Source: Zavarzinella sp.
Lineage (GTDB): Bacteria > Planctomycetota > Planctomycetia > Gemmatales > Gemmataceae
Reading direction: 5' to 3'
Assembly: GCA_041399155.1 (NCBI GenBank)
Contig: JAWKTI010000002.1
Location: forward strand, 186,001 to 250,000
DNA: 64,000 nucleotides
Shown here: positions 20,944 to 29,927 of the stretch, piece after piece
Layout: each line of letters begins with the position of its first letter
How positions within the stretch are numbered: position 1 is the first letter of the stretch
The notes under the pieces: model-generated
Told to the model about the DNA's origin: nothing
The model's database searches: none
What the model saw: only the letters and a program-made list of their open reading frames with translations
Position numbers and translations under genes: made by a program

Positions 20944-22899
20944 CTACTCGTGCACGATCCGCTTGCAGGCGGGCATCGCATTCAGGAAGGTGCTGCCGTA
21001 ACCTTTGGTCAGAACACGTGGGTCGAACAGCACAATCAGCCCACGATCGGTGCTGGTGCGGATCAGTCGCCCGACGCCTTGCTTCAATTTAATGACCGCC
21101 ATCGGAATCTGATAATCGAAGAATGGTTTGCCACCGGCGGCTTCAATCGCCTCCAACCGAGCTTCTGTCAGTGGGCGATCCGGCACCAGAAAGGGCAGTT
21201 TGGTGATCATCACATTCTGAAGCTGATCACCTTTAACATCCACCCCTTGCCAGAAGGTATCCACACCAAAAAGCACGGCACGTGGGGTTTTGCGGAACTC
21301 TTCCAGCAATTTGGGTGCTGAAAGTTGTTCACCCTGAGTCAACAATGCGTATTGGTTCAATACACACCAGTCCCGCAACTGTTTGGTGGCACGCACCATA
21401 AACTGGTAGCTGGTAAACAGCACAAACGCGTTTCCCTGCGTGCGTTCCACAAATTTGGGGATCAGTTCAATGACTTTCTGTTCGTAAGCCGAGGAATACG
21501 AGCCAGGATCGGGCATATTCCGAAAAAGGTGCATTTCTGCCTGTTTTTCGTAATCGAATGGGCTGCCCAAAGCCAGTTCTTTCCCTTTTGGAACTCCCAA
21601 CCGTTTGCGAAAGTGGGTAAAGCCCCCTTTCCCACCGGAACTAAGGGTGGCACTGGTGAAAATCACTTTTTTCACGCGGGAGTATAATTTTTCTTTGAGA
21701 GCAGAACTGACATCCGCCGGTGCGGCACACAATTGAATGCGATTGTTCTTCATCACCTGTTTTTCAATCCAGTAAACCTGTTCTGGATCGGTTTGATTCA
21801 GCCACCAGCGAATCGAATCCCGCAAGGTGGTACACCGCGTGATGACGCTTTCCAGCTCAATTTGCTCGTCCTTGACCTTGATTTCACTGCTGATTGCCTG
21901 CAGGCGGGTGATCAGTTTGCTTAATTCTTCGGAAAAGGTGTCCACAACGATCCCCGCCTGACGCACGCGACCGTTAAAATTGCCCTGCGCATCGTACCAG
22001 GTGCGGATCGAATGAAAAAACTGGTCCGCGTGCTGGCGGGTGGCCTGCAGCAAAAACAGGTCTTGTTCATCGCCATAAATATGCAACAGCCCACGTTGGG
22101 TGCGGGTGGAATGCAGTCGATTGAGCAGCATTTCGACGCCCACTTCGTGCAGATCCATCCCCAGGTGGGAGGCAGCCACGTCTTCCACCAGGTGGGCCTC
22201 ATCGAATATTACTGCATCATAATTTGGCAATATACTTGCTTCGCCGGAACTACGCACCGCCAGATCGGTAAAGAACAGGGCGTGGTTCACAATTAACAGG
22301 CGGGCATTCTGAATCCCACGGCGGGCGTTGAAGTAAAAACACTTGTTGTAATCGGCACATTCCCGCCCCAGACAGTTGGAAGAATCGCTCTCCACTAAGT
22401 GCCAGATCGCTGGGGAGGGCAGGCCAGGCAGGTCGCTTTTACTACCATCTTTGGTTGCACGGGCCCAAGGCGCCAGTTGCAGCAATTGTAACTGGGCATC
22501 TTCCTGAAAAAGCAACTGTTTCCGCGAGGTGACCGCCACGCGCAAACGCCTGCGGCTTAAGTAGTTACTGCGACCTTTCACCAGTAACGGCCGAAAATCC
22601 TCTTCGAACACATCCTGCAGAAAGGGGATATCTTTCTGGATTAATTGTTCCTGCAACTGAATAGTATTGGTGGCGATGACAACGCGAAAATTTTCGTTGG
22701 CGAGAATCGCCTGAATTGCGGGCACCAGATAGGCAAACGATTTCCCCACGCCGGTACCTGCTTCCACCACCAGGGAATGGTCGTCCTGTAACGCACTGGC
22801 CACAGCTTCGGCCATCTGCATTTGTTGGGGTCGGGATTCGAATTCGGGTAATTGCTGGGCGATTCGCCCACTGGGGCCCAGGATTTCTGCTACTGACAT
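20944..22899 (-). CDS. DinG/YoaA-like superfamily 2 DNA helicase
   Basis: The product is 651 residues from ATG 22899. An upstream in-frame extension to 23073 overlaps the acs region and is not family-like. Walker A is AGTGVGKS (residues 47-54) and the DEAH box is at 233-236, with C-terminal VDTFWQGVD and GVGRLIRTSTDRG motor motifs. XPD/DinG enzymes carry a 4Fe-4S cluster. Here Cys176, Cys181 and Cys187 have the expected 5- and 6-residue spacing, but the first position, in KGRSNYLS, is Ser115 instead of Cys. It is a probable 5'-3' helicase for unusual DNA structures in repair. It is divergent from acs. Confidence 0.88.
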   Translation of the reverse strand: MSVAEILGPSGRIAQQLPEFESRPQQMQMAEAVASALQDDHSLVVEAGTGVGKSFAYLVPAIQAILANENFRVVIATNTIQLQEQLIQKDIPFLQDVFEEDFRPLLVKGRSNYLSRRRLRVAVTSRKQLLFQEDAQLQLLQLAPWARATKDGSKSDLPGLPSPAIWHLVESDSSNCLGRECADYNKCFYFNARRGIQNARLLIVNHALFFTDLAVRSSGEASILPNYDAVIFDEAHLVEDVAASHLGMDLHEVGVEMLLNRLHSTRTQRGLLHIYGDEQDLFLLQATRQHADQFFHSIRTWYDAQGNFNGRVRQAGIVVDTFSEELSKLITRLQAISSEIKVKDEQIELESVITRCTTLRDSIRWWLNQTDPEQVYWIEKQVMKNNRIQLCAAPADVSSALKEKLYSRVKKVIFTSATLSSGGKGGFTHFRKRLGVPKGKELALGSPFDYEKQAEMHLFRNMPDPGSYSSAYEQKVIELIPKFVERTQGNAFVLFTSYQFMVRATKQLRDWCVLNQYALLTQGEQLSAPKLLEEFRKTPRAVLFGVDTFWQGVDVKGDQLQNVMITKLPFLVPDRPLTEARLEAIEAAGGKPFFDYQIPMAVIKLKQGVGRLIRTSTDRGLIVLFDPRVLTKGYGSTFLNAMPACKRIVHE

Positions 22900-23060
22900 A
22901 TCCCCTATTATGGGGTGGTTGGGCGGAAATGCTATGCCAGTAGCAGATCTGACTGCCCAGGTGGGGGCCAGACAAGGAAGAATGACGCCTGCAACTATTG
23001 AGACTGAACCGATTTTGCATAGGCTTTTGGTAAGTTTTGAATTGATTTGTGGACAACAAA

Positions 23061-25016
23061 ATGACCTCTCCAAGCAAAAATATCACCAGTGTTCTGCGCG
23101 AATCCAGAACTTTCCCCCCACCGCCGGAGTTTGCGGAAACGGCCTATTTTGGCAGTATGGAAGCCTATGAAGAAGTGGCAGCCAAAGCCGCCGCAGACCC
23201 TGTGGCGTTCTGGGAAAACCAGGCAGAAAACCTCCATTGGTTCGAAAATTGGCACACCGCCATGGACTGGCAATTGCCCCACGCAAAGTGGTTTGTGGGC
23301 GGGAAAATAAACGCCAGCTACAATTGCCTCGACCGCCATTTGCATTGTTCCCGCAAGAATAAAGCCGCCATTATCTGGGAAGGGGAACCGGGCGATACCC
23401 GCACCCTGACCTACCAGCAACTGCACCGCGAAGTGTGCCAGTTTGCCAACTGCCTGAAAAATATTGGTATTGTGGCCGGAGATCGCGTTACGATCTACAT
23501 GCCAATGGTGCCGGAAGCAGTGGTCGCCATGCTGGCCTGTGCCCGCATTGGTGCCACCCACTCGGTGGTATTTGGTGGCTTTTCGGCAGATTCGGTGGCA
23601 GACCGCAATAACGATGCCCAATCGAAGCTGGTGATTACCGCGGATGGCAGTTGGCGACGTGGCAAAATTGTCCCACTGAAACAGAATGTGGATGTTGCAC
23701 TGGAAAAATCGCCCAGCGTGCAGAAATGCATCGTGCTGAACCGCACCGGACATGCCATTGAAATGAAACCCGGTCGGGATCTCTGGTACCACGAATTAAT
23801 GAGTGAGGCTTCAGTGGTCTGTGAAGCCACCCCACTAGACAGTGAACATCCCCTGTTTATTCTCTATACCTCCGGTTCGACAGGCAAACCAAAAGGGATT
23901 GTCCACTCTACCGGTGGATATCTGCTGGGGGCATCGTTGACCCACCGCTGGGTGTTTGACATCAAAGATGAAGACATCTACTGGTGCACCGCTGATATCG
24001 GCTGGATTACCGGCCACAGCTACATTGTGTATGGTCCGCTAGCAAATGGTTGCACCACCGTCATTTACGAAGGGGCACCGGACGCACCGAAACAGGATCG
24101 GTTCTGGTCGATCATTGAAAAATATGGTGTCAGCGTTTTCTATACCGCACCCACAGCGATTCGTGCCTTCATCAAGTGGGGCAATCAGCACCCCGATGCC
24201 CACGATCTGAGCTCGCTGCGCCTGCTAGGTTCGGTGGGGGAACCGATCAATCCGGAAGCCTGGATGTGGTACCACACGGTGATCGGGAAAGAACGCTGTC
24301 CCATCGTCGATACCTGGTGGCAGACAGAAACGGGTGCCATCATGCTATCGCCACTGCCAGGTGCGATACCCACCAAACCGGGAAGTGCTACCAGGCCGTT
24401 TCCGGGGATTCTGGCGGAAGTGGTGGATAAACAGGGGCACCGTGTCGCCGCTAACGAAGGTGGTTTTCTGGTAGTCAAGCATCCGTGGCCTTCCATGATG
24501 CGTACAATCTTCAACGATGATGAACGGTACCAACAACAATACTGGTCGCAGATCCCCGGCGCTTACTTTACCGCTGATGGTTCACGGTGCGACGAAGACG
24601 GCTATTTCTGGGTGATGGGCCGTGTGGATGATGTGTTGAACGTTTCTGGCCACCGTTTGAGCACAATGGAAGTGGAAAGTGCCCTGGTGGGCCACCCCAA
24701 AGTCGCAGAAGCTGCCGTTGTGGGACGTCCCGATGATCTGAAAGGCGAGGCGATTTGCTGTTTTGTTACACTGAAAGGCGAACTGGAAGAGACGGACGAG
24801 TTGAAGAAAGAACTTCGCGACCACGTGGCAAAAGAAATCGGGGCATTGGCCCGGCCCGATGAAATCCGCTTTGCGAAGGCCCTGCCAAAAACCAGATCGG
24901 GTAAAATCATGCGTCGACTGCTGCGGGATATTGCAGCAGGCCGCACCACAAGTCAGGATACTTCCACACTGGAAGACCTGTCGGTGCTGGCAAAATTACG
25001 CGAAGATGAAGAGTAA
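23061..25016 (+). CDS. acs: Acetyl-CoA synthetase (AMP-forming)
   Basis: The product is 651 residues from ATG 23061. A GTG at 23049 would add four residues, and neither start has a strong ribosome binding site. The family length is about 650. Visible signatures are the N-terminal FWENQAENLHWF block, the P-loop YTSGSTGKPKGI, the WWQTETG motif, GRVDDVLNVSGHRLST and the C-terminal PKTRSGKIMRR with the regulatory lysine that is acetylated in studied enzymes. The enzyme makes acetyl-CoA from acetate, ATP and CoA in the cytoplasm. It is transcribed divergently from the DinG-like gene, with 161 nt between them. Confidence 0.96.
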   Translation: MTSPSKNITSVLRESRTFPPPPEFAETAYFGSMEAYEEVAAKAAADPVAFWENQAENLHWFENWHTAMDWQLPHAKWFVGGKINASYNCLDRHLHCSRKNKAAIIWEGEPGDTRTLTYQQLHREVCQFANCLKNIGIVAGDRVTIYMPMVPEAVVAMLACARIGATHSVVFGGFSADSVADRNNDAQSKLVITADGSWRRGKIVPLKQNVDVALEKSPSVQKCIVLNRTGHAIEMKPGRDLWYHELMSEASVVCEATPLDSEHPLFILYTSGSTGKPKGIVHSTGGYLLGASLTHRWVFDIKDEDIYWCTADIGWITGHSYIVYGPLANGCTTVIYEGAPDAPKQDRFWSIIEKYGVSVFYTAPTAIRAFIKWGNQHPDAHDLSSLRLLGSVGEPINPEAWMWYHTVIGKERCPIVDTWWQTETGAIMLSPLPGAIPTKPGSATRPFPGILAEVVDKQGHRVAANEGGFLVVKHPWPSMMRTIFNDDERYQQQYWSQIPGAYFTADGSRCDEDGYFWVMGRVDDVLNVSGHRLSTMEVESALVGHPKVAEAAVVGRPDDLKGEAICCFVTLKGELEETDELKKELRDHVAKEIGALARPDEIRFAKALPKTRSGKIMRRLLRDIAAGRTTSQDTSTLEDLSVLAKLREDEE

Positions 25017-25067
25017 ACGAATGTCGCATGATGATTCAATTTCCCAATCTTTGTACACAAATTGATT

Positions 25068-25118
25068 GACGCAGATTGGCTGGAAGATCATGGCGATGAA
25101 CTTGGACAAGTTTCGTGA
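25068..25118 (+). pseudogene. Possible TIGR02996-domain remnant
   Basis: A short frame reads DADWLEDHGDELGQVS then stop. It resembles the conserved ADWLEExGDxxGE core of the planctomycete TIGR02996 domain, seen intact in the gene at 27785. No flanking coding sequence survives in any frame. The rest of 25119-25327 shows nothing that I can assign. Confidence 0.25.
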
Positions 25119-25327
25119 CTGGGTTAAGTAGATGCAACGGTGCAGTCCAGAAAGCATTAGTGATTTGAATGTCACCCATGCCCGGTGTATCCCAATGTTC
25201 ATCGAATACATCCAATGATGGAACTGATCTTGGCAGAAACCTCTACTGCTGAGCCGTCTGGTATCTAGAGGTTCTTCCACACGATTGAAGTTAATTAAAC
25301 CATTCGTTTTAGGCCAACCAGGGGTCG

Positions 25328-25433
25328 GCGATTGAGCAGAGTCGCGGAGTGGATACAAAGCGATTCCTGCTCCAATCGCTCACTTACGCCGCACGTAAAT
25401 GCCGCCTTTAGTATATGTTCAATCGCGGAAGTG
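25328..25433 (-). repeat. Hairpin-containing direct repeat, copy 1
   Basis: Left arm 25328-25345 and right arm 25360-25379 form a long imperfect hairpin (outer GCGATTG/CAATCGC, then AGCAG/CTGCT with one bulged base, then an inner GTCGC/GCGAT stem) around a 14-nt loop. Similarity to copy 2 extends to 25433. Copy 2 is exactly 840 bp away in the same orientation. This copy follows the macro-domain gene. Confidence 0.75.
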
Positions 25434-25551
25434 GATGAGCTGGATGAAGGGATTGGTTAGCTACGTGTCTCGAAATAGCTAAATGCTGTGCGGTCTCGGA
25501 TTGTTCGGCGTTCCTTCACTCTCCAGCGAGTCGGTCGTGCCGCTTGCGGGC

Positions 25552-26142
25552 CTAGATCGCTGAGTCGGGGAATTCGAACCGGCCTAGCACGAAGTCCTCG
25601 ATCGCCGCCCGCACCTGCTTGGCACACACTACCGGCGGGACCCGGCCGACACCTGTACCCAGCCCCGGAAACGCGACTCGACGGACCCTCTCGGCGACGG
25701 GCTGGCCGGCCAACTCACCGCACGAGAACCGGCCCTTCAGGACGAGTAACAGAACCGCCCGCGTCGACAGGTAAGGGTGAACAGACCGGCCAAGGGTAGT
25801 CGGCACCCTCATCGTCGGAGCGGTGATCAGGTACGGAATATAGGTGTGTGCGGTCGGGACGATTTCGGCCTGCCCAACTAGAAGTTCGCCGCCGTGGCAG
25901 TTTCGGATACACGCCTGCACCTGGTCCTGCGTAGCAGGCCCGAAGAACTCGGAGTACAACCTATCGATGCCGCCGTCCATAAACCCGAAGCTGTTGGCCG
26001 GGCTGACCACCGCGTCGCAAGCCACGTCGAAGATCGACCCATGGTGGACTTCAACGCACCGCAAGTCGCCACACCATCGCTGCCACGCAGCTGCGAGCGG
26101 CTGATCAACGGCGGTCAACACGATACTCAGGTCATCAGCCAT
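25552..26142 (-). CDS. Macro-domain (ADP-ribose binding) protein
   Basis: The product is 196 residues from ATG 26142, preceded by GAGG with 8-nt spacing. In-frame codons further upstream run through the hairpin repeat and are not coding. The motifs VHHGSIFDVACDAVVSPANSFGFMDGGID and VAFPGLGTGVGRV are the two nucleotide-loop signatures of macro domains, which bind or hydrolyse ADP-ribose derivatives, including those on DNA or protein. The gene is clearly richer in GC than its surroundings and is bracketed by two copies of a 106-bp direct repeat, so recent transfer as a unit is likely. No partner ADP-ribosyltransferase is visible nearby. Confidence 0.85.
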   Translation of the reverse strand: MADDLSIVLTAVDQPLAAAWQRWCGDLRCVEVHHGSIFDVACDAVVSPANSFGFMDGGIDRLYSEFFGPATQDQVQACIRNCHGGELLVGQAEIVPTAHTYIPYLITAPTMRVPTTLGRSVHPYLSTRAVLLLVLKGRFSCGELAGQPVAERVRRVAFPGLGTGVGRVPPVVCAKQVRAAIEDFVLGRFEFPDSAI

Positions 26143-26167
26143 CGCATGCCCTCGCCAAATGGAGTTC

Positions 26168-26273
26168 GCGATTGAGTAAAATCGCGGACTGGATACAAAG
26201 CGATTCCTGCTCCAATCGCACACTTGAGCCACTTTTAGCCAACAACTTCAGTGTATGTTCAATGGCGGTCTCG
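26168..26273 (-). repeat. Hairpin-containing direct repeat, copy 2
   Basis: Left arm 26168-26185 and right arm 26200-26219 form the same hairpin, but the left arm is more diverged in its middle. The loop differs from copy 1 by one base. The flank to 26273 matches copy 1 (shared TATGTTCAAT near 26255-26264). It ends 25 nt before the start codon of the macro-domain gene. The remaining stretch to 26432 holds no gene that I can see. Confidence 0.75.
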
Positions 26274-26432
26274 GTTAAGTTCAACTTACCAGCTTAAAGG
26301 TACAGCGAAGCATACTGCAATTGTTTTCATCGGTGGCAGCGTGTCAGCCATGAAATCTTCACAATTCCGGCTTCGCGTTTTGCCCACCGATCCGGTAAAC
26401 TGTCACCATTCATTGAAAAAGGACAAGCAAAG

Positions 26433-27755
26433 ATGAAGAAAAGTCTGCGTGGTGGGCTGGCAGCACTGATTTCGGTGGGTGTGTTTATCTGGCTGGCAAC
26501 GGCTGGGGATCAGCCCACACCGAAAGACCCTTCCAAAGAAGTTGTGAAACAGATCGTGCCGGACGAAGTTCGTTACTGGAAAGGGAACCTGCACACCCAC
26601 TCTTTGTGGAGTGATGGGGATGATTTCCCGGAAATGATTGCCGACTGGTACAAGACAGAAAAGTATGATTTTCTGGCACTGACCGACCACAACGTGATTG
26701 CGGAAGGCGATCGCTGGATTCCCGTGAAAAGTGGTACACGAAACCACACCGTTGCAATGGACAAATACCTGAACCGCTTTGGCCCCAACTGGGTGGAGGT
26801 GCGAAAAGGGAAAACTGGGGACGAAGTTCGATTAAAACCATTACGCGAATTTCGTTCGCTGGTGGAAGAATCTGGCAAATTTTTAATGATTCCGGCAGAG
26901 GAAATCTCTGCATCCTGCCTGCGGGCTCCGATCCACATGAACGGGATCAATCTGCGGGATGTCATCAAGCCACAAAATGAAATGACGGTGGCAGAAACCA
27001 TTCGAATGAATCTACGTGCGGTGGGTGATCAACAGCAGAAATCCGGCTGGCCGATGTTTACCTTCCTGAACCACCCCAACTTTGGCTGGGCAGTACAGGC
27101 AGAACAGATGGCCGTGGTGGAAGAACTGAAGTTTTTTGAAGTATTCAACGGCCACCCTTCGGTGCGGAACTACGGCGATGCGACCCACGCCAGCACCGAA
27201 CAGATCTGGGATATTATTCTGGCGTTGCGGCTAGGTAAACTGAATCTGCCTCTGGTTTATGGTGTAGGTACCGATGATGCCCACCGCTACCACAAATATG
27301 CAATGACGGAATCGAACCCGGGCCGCGGCTGGGTCATGGTCAAAGCGCGGCATCTGACTGCCGAATCGATTGTCCGTGCAATGAATGCAGGCGATTTTTA
27401 TGCATCATCCGGGGTGACATTGAAAGATGTCAGCAAAACACCGAAAGAACTGGTGGTGGAAGTGGCAGCCGAAGCGGGAATCGAATATCGCATCGACTTC
27501 ATCGGCACTATGAAAAACACCCCGCTAACCGCTACACCAGTGCTGGATTCTGAAGGGAAACAACTGAATGTGACCAATCGCTACGATGCCAACGTGGGCA
27601 AGGTGCTACAAACTTCCAAGGGTTCGAAAGCAGTTTATCAATTTACTGGCAACGAACTGTACGTGCGGGCAAAAATTGTATCGACAAAGGCCCACCCACG
27701 ACCTTATGAGAAAGGCGACATGGAAACCGCCTGGACCCAACCCGTTGTCCCGTAA
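26433..27755 (+). CDS. CehA/McbA family PHP-type metallohydrolase, exported
   Basis: The product is 440 residues from ATG 26433, with AAAGGA nine nt upstream. The N terminus (MKKSLRGGLAALISVGVFIWLATA) is a signal peptide. The PHP metal site is intact: KGNLHTHSLWSDG, FLALTDHN, a central FLNHPNF and a late YGVGTDDAHRY. The terminal SIVRAMNAGDFYASSGV block is typical of the CehA/McbA group, whose best-studied members hydrolyse carbamates. The substrate here is unknown. It probably acts in the periplasm. It stands alone, convergent with the LRR gene at 27785. Confidence 0.85.
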   Translation: MKKSLRGGLAALISVGVFIWLATAGDQPTPKDPSKEVVKQIVPDEVRYWKGNLHTHSLWSDGDDFPEMIADWYKTEKYDFLALTDHNVIAEGDRWIPVKSGTRNHTVAMDKYLNRFGPNWVEVRKGKTGDEVRLKPLREFRSLVEESGKFLMIPAEEISASCLRAPIHMNGINLRDVIKPQNEMTVAETIRMNLRAVGDQQQKSGWPMFTFLNHPNFGWAVQAEQMAVVEELKFFEVFNGHPSVRNYGDATHASTEQIWDIILALRLGKLNLPLVYGVGTDDAHRYHKYAMTESNPGRGWVMVKARHLTAESIVRAMNAGDFYASSGVTLKDVSKTPKELVVEVAAEAGIEYRIDFIGTMKNTPLTATPVLDSEGKQLNVTNRYDANVGKVLQTSKGSKAVYQFTGNELYVRAKIVSTKAHPRPYEKGDMETAWTQPVVP

Positions 27756-27784
27756 GGGGTTAGACTCATTGCAGTAACCAAATT

Positions 27785-29056
27785 CTAATTTGAATTGCTT
27801 TTCATTTGGTTTTCGAGCATCTTTTTGTCAAAATACTCTCGCAACTCGGTCCACATTTGCCCAGAAATGCCCATCATCGAAAGTTCGACCCCCTCCAGAC
27901 TTGGGAGCACCGTGGGATCAAGAAACTCTTTGGCACCATTATTGTGGATGGGATTTTCGCGTAAATCGAGCCGTTTTAATGAGTACATATTGTTGGCTCG
28001 GGCCAGCACCCGGGCACCATCATCGCTGATTCGGTTGTTTCCCAGATTTAAGTTTTCCAGATGACAGGCACCAGGCCAGTGGGCAATCACCCATGCTCCC
28101 TGATTTCCTAAGTCGTTGTAGGATAAGTTCAAATCGGTTATTTGATCTAACCCATTCATTTCCAGAATGTGGGACAAAACCGTGGCATTCAAACCGTTGT
28201 GCGACAAATCAAGGTGCTGCACCCTCCCGGTATTCGAACCAAACTGAAGTGATGTTCTACCGCGTTCTAATATAGCTAATTGGTTATATTGCAGCACCAC
28301 GCGGGACAGATTCGGCAACCCAACGGGTGATAACACTGCCTGCAAACCAGCAAGTGTGATCTCGTTTTGTGAAACAATGAGATTTTTTAATGAATTCAGG
28401 TGTCGCGATCTTGCCAGGGAATATAGAAATTCATCGCCAATTTCGTTTTCGCTGCAATCCAGCGTCGTGAGTCCCGGCAAGTTGGTAGTGTTTGCCAGCA
28501 ATGCCGCACCTTGCGAGCGAAGGCGATTCCGACGTAACTTCAAGGTTTGTAACCGTTCCAGGTGGGGCGAATTGGCTACCACCAGGCCAAGATCTTCGCC
28601 TAAATGCTGGGCAAAAATGGCAATCGATCGCAGACGGGCCACTCCGGGACAATCAAATAACTGAGAGAGGCAATTCCCCACATCGATAAAAGTAACGTGC
28701 TGAATCGGTGCGAGCCGAAAGATTTCTGCAAAATTCCGAATAAACACCTGTGCATCAATCACAATGCTTTCGATGAATCCCCGCTGGTATTCCGGCAGCA
28801 CCGTGGTGAATTTCAGCAGTGCTTCGCGGTACATCCTTTTCAACTGCAACGACAGCATGTAAGTTCTTGCAGCCAAAACTTTTCTAGTGGGGTGATCAGT
28901 GGGTAAGCGATGCAACAGACATTGCAACCGAATAAACTCCCCACGGGGATTGTTTTGTGCATCCAGCCAGTCTGCATAAACCAATCTTGGCAAGTCATCA
29001 TCCGGTTCTGCACAAATCGCTTCCAGAAATCGCTCGTGCAGGTTCATTTGTTCCAT
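27785..29056 (-). CDS. TIGR02996-domain leucine-rich repeat protein
   Basis: The product is about 423 residues from ATG 29056. ATG 29047 or a longer form from 29095 are alternatives. It opens with MNLHERFLEAICAEPDDDLPRLVYADWLDAQNNPRGEFIRLQ, the TIGR02996 repeat-companion domain found almost only in Gemmata-type planctomycetes. From about residue 135 it has ribonuclease-inhibitor-like leucine-rich repeats of about 28 residues (LKTLKLRRNRL, LDLSHNGL, LNLSYNDLGNQGA, LNLGNNRISDDGA). There is no signal peptide, so it is probably cytoplasmic and may bind a protein partner, but its function is unknown. It supports the taxonomic reading of the window. Confidence 0.8.
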   Translation of the reverse strand: MEQMNLHERFLEAICAEPDDDLPRLVYADWLDAQNNPRGEFIRLQCLLHRLPTDHPTRKVLAARTYMLSLQLKRMYREALLKFTTVLPEYQRGFIESIVIDAQVFIRNFAEIFRLAPIQHVTFIDVGNCLSQLFDCPGVARLRSIAIFAQHLGEDLGLVVANSPHLERLQTLKLRRNRLRSQGAALLANTTNLPGLTTLDCSENEIGDEFLYSLARSRHLNSLKNLIVSQNEITLAGLQAVLSPVGLPNLSRVVLQYNQLAILERGRTSLQFGSNTGRVQHLDLSHNGLNATVLSHILEMNGLDQITDLNLSYNDLGNQGAWVIAHWPGACHLENLNLGNNRISDDGARVLARANNMYSLKRLDLRENPIHNNGAKEFLDPTVLPSLEGVELSMMGISGQMWTELREYFDKKMLENQMKSNSN

Positions 29057-29141
29057 CTGTGCAGCATACCTGAAGAGATTCCAGAAATCTAGCACAAATC
29101 AGGCCGATGCCCGTACTGACCTGGAAAAATATGAGTGAATC

Positions 29142-29927
29142 TTAATGAATGCAGGTGACATCGTGCACGTGGGTAGTTTCTTCCCCACCTGCAGAGGAAA
29201 AGAGAAAGCTGGCTGCACGTCCAAAAGTTTTGACAAGATTCTCATTTGTGAGAACTTCTTCAGGATTTCCCTGCAGCACAATATTGCCACTTCGTAAGCA
29301 ATAGACCACATTGGCATACTTTTTGACGATATGCAGATCATGGGAAACCAGCACCACAGTAACGCCCAGGTCTTTGTTCAATTGGGAAATCAATTGGTAA
29401 AACGGTTCCTGATCGGCAAAATCGATGCCCGCAGCGGGTTCATCCAACAACAAAATTTCCGGGGTGGGGTGGAGCGCAATCGCCAGTAACACCCGTTGCA
29501 TTTCCCCACCGGAGAGTTTCGCGAGTTGAGATTGTAACAGGTGCTCGGCGTAAACTTTTTTCAGAATCGTTTTCGCAAGTTCTTTCGTAGCACGCGAAAT
29601 CCCCAGTATCAGTGGGCGGCGTTGACAGGAGAGAGCAATGAACTCCAGCACCGTCAAGGGTAAGCGGGCATCGATTGACAACTTCTGAGGAACATAGCCC
29701 ACCCGTTCCGGCAGGCCTCTTTTTCTGCCAGACGTGCACAAATGCAGCACATCACCTGAAAAGTGGTGCTCTCCCAGGAGTGTCTTCAAAAAGGTCGACT
29801 TTCCAGAACCATTCAACCCAATCAGGGCAGAGATCTGGCCTTTGGGAATAGCCAGAGTCAGATTCTTAAGAATGGGTCTACCTGTTAAGGTGACACATAA
29901 ATTTTTAACTTCCAGCAAAGATTCCAT
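29142..29927 (-). CDS. Metal ABC transporter, ATP-binding protein (zinc/manganese type)
   Basis: The product is 261 residues. Walker A is GLNGSGKST (37-45), the signature LSGGEMQ is at 137-143, Walker B LLLDEP is at 158-163 and the switch histidine lies in VVLVSHDLH. Overall similarity is to ZnuC/MntB ATPases. The C terminus ends in a short His-containing tail (HVHDVTCIH) that could sense metal. The ATG at 29927 overlaps the stop of the binding-protein gene by one base (TGATG), so the two are coupled. No membrane permease gene follows or precedes, so the transporter is incomplete as seen here. Confidence 0.9.
   Translation of the reverse strand: MESLLEVKNLCVTLTGRPILKNLTLAIPKGQISALIGLNGSGKSTFLKTLLGEHHFSGDVLHLCTSGRKRGLPERVGYVPQKLSIDARLPLTVLEFIALSCQRRPLILGISRATKELAKTILKKVYAEHLLQSQLAKLSGGEMQRVLLAIALHPTPEILLLDEPAAGIDFADQEPFYQLISQLNKDLGVTVVLVSHDLHIVKKYANVVYCLRSGNIVLQGNPEEVLTNENLVKTFGRAASFLFSSAGGEETTHVHDVTCIH

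Noticed and set aside
23049..23060. GTG 23049 as the acs start
   Set aside because: Not excluded, but it adds only four residues and has no better ribosome binding site. ATG 23061 gives the usual family length.
24996..25358. A 120-codon minus-strand frame
   Set aside because: It begins inside the hairpin repeat, ends within acs, has no ribosome binding site and no family resemblance.
25488..25799. Arginine- and proline-rich plus-strand frame
   Set aside because: It lies antisense to the macro-domain gene and reflects that gene's high GC content. The real motifs are on the other strand.
25328..26219. Hairpins as canonical integron attC sites
   Set aside because: The GTTRRRY and RYYYAAC core boxes are not found at the arm ends, and no integron-type integrase is in the window. 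The cassette idea is kept only as a loose analogy.
27305..27330. GAATCGAACCCG resembling a tRNA T arm
   Set aside because: It lies inside the PHP metallohydrolase coding sequence and no cloverleaf can be built around it.
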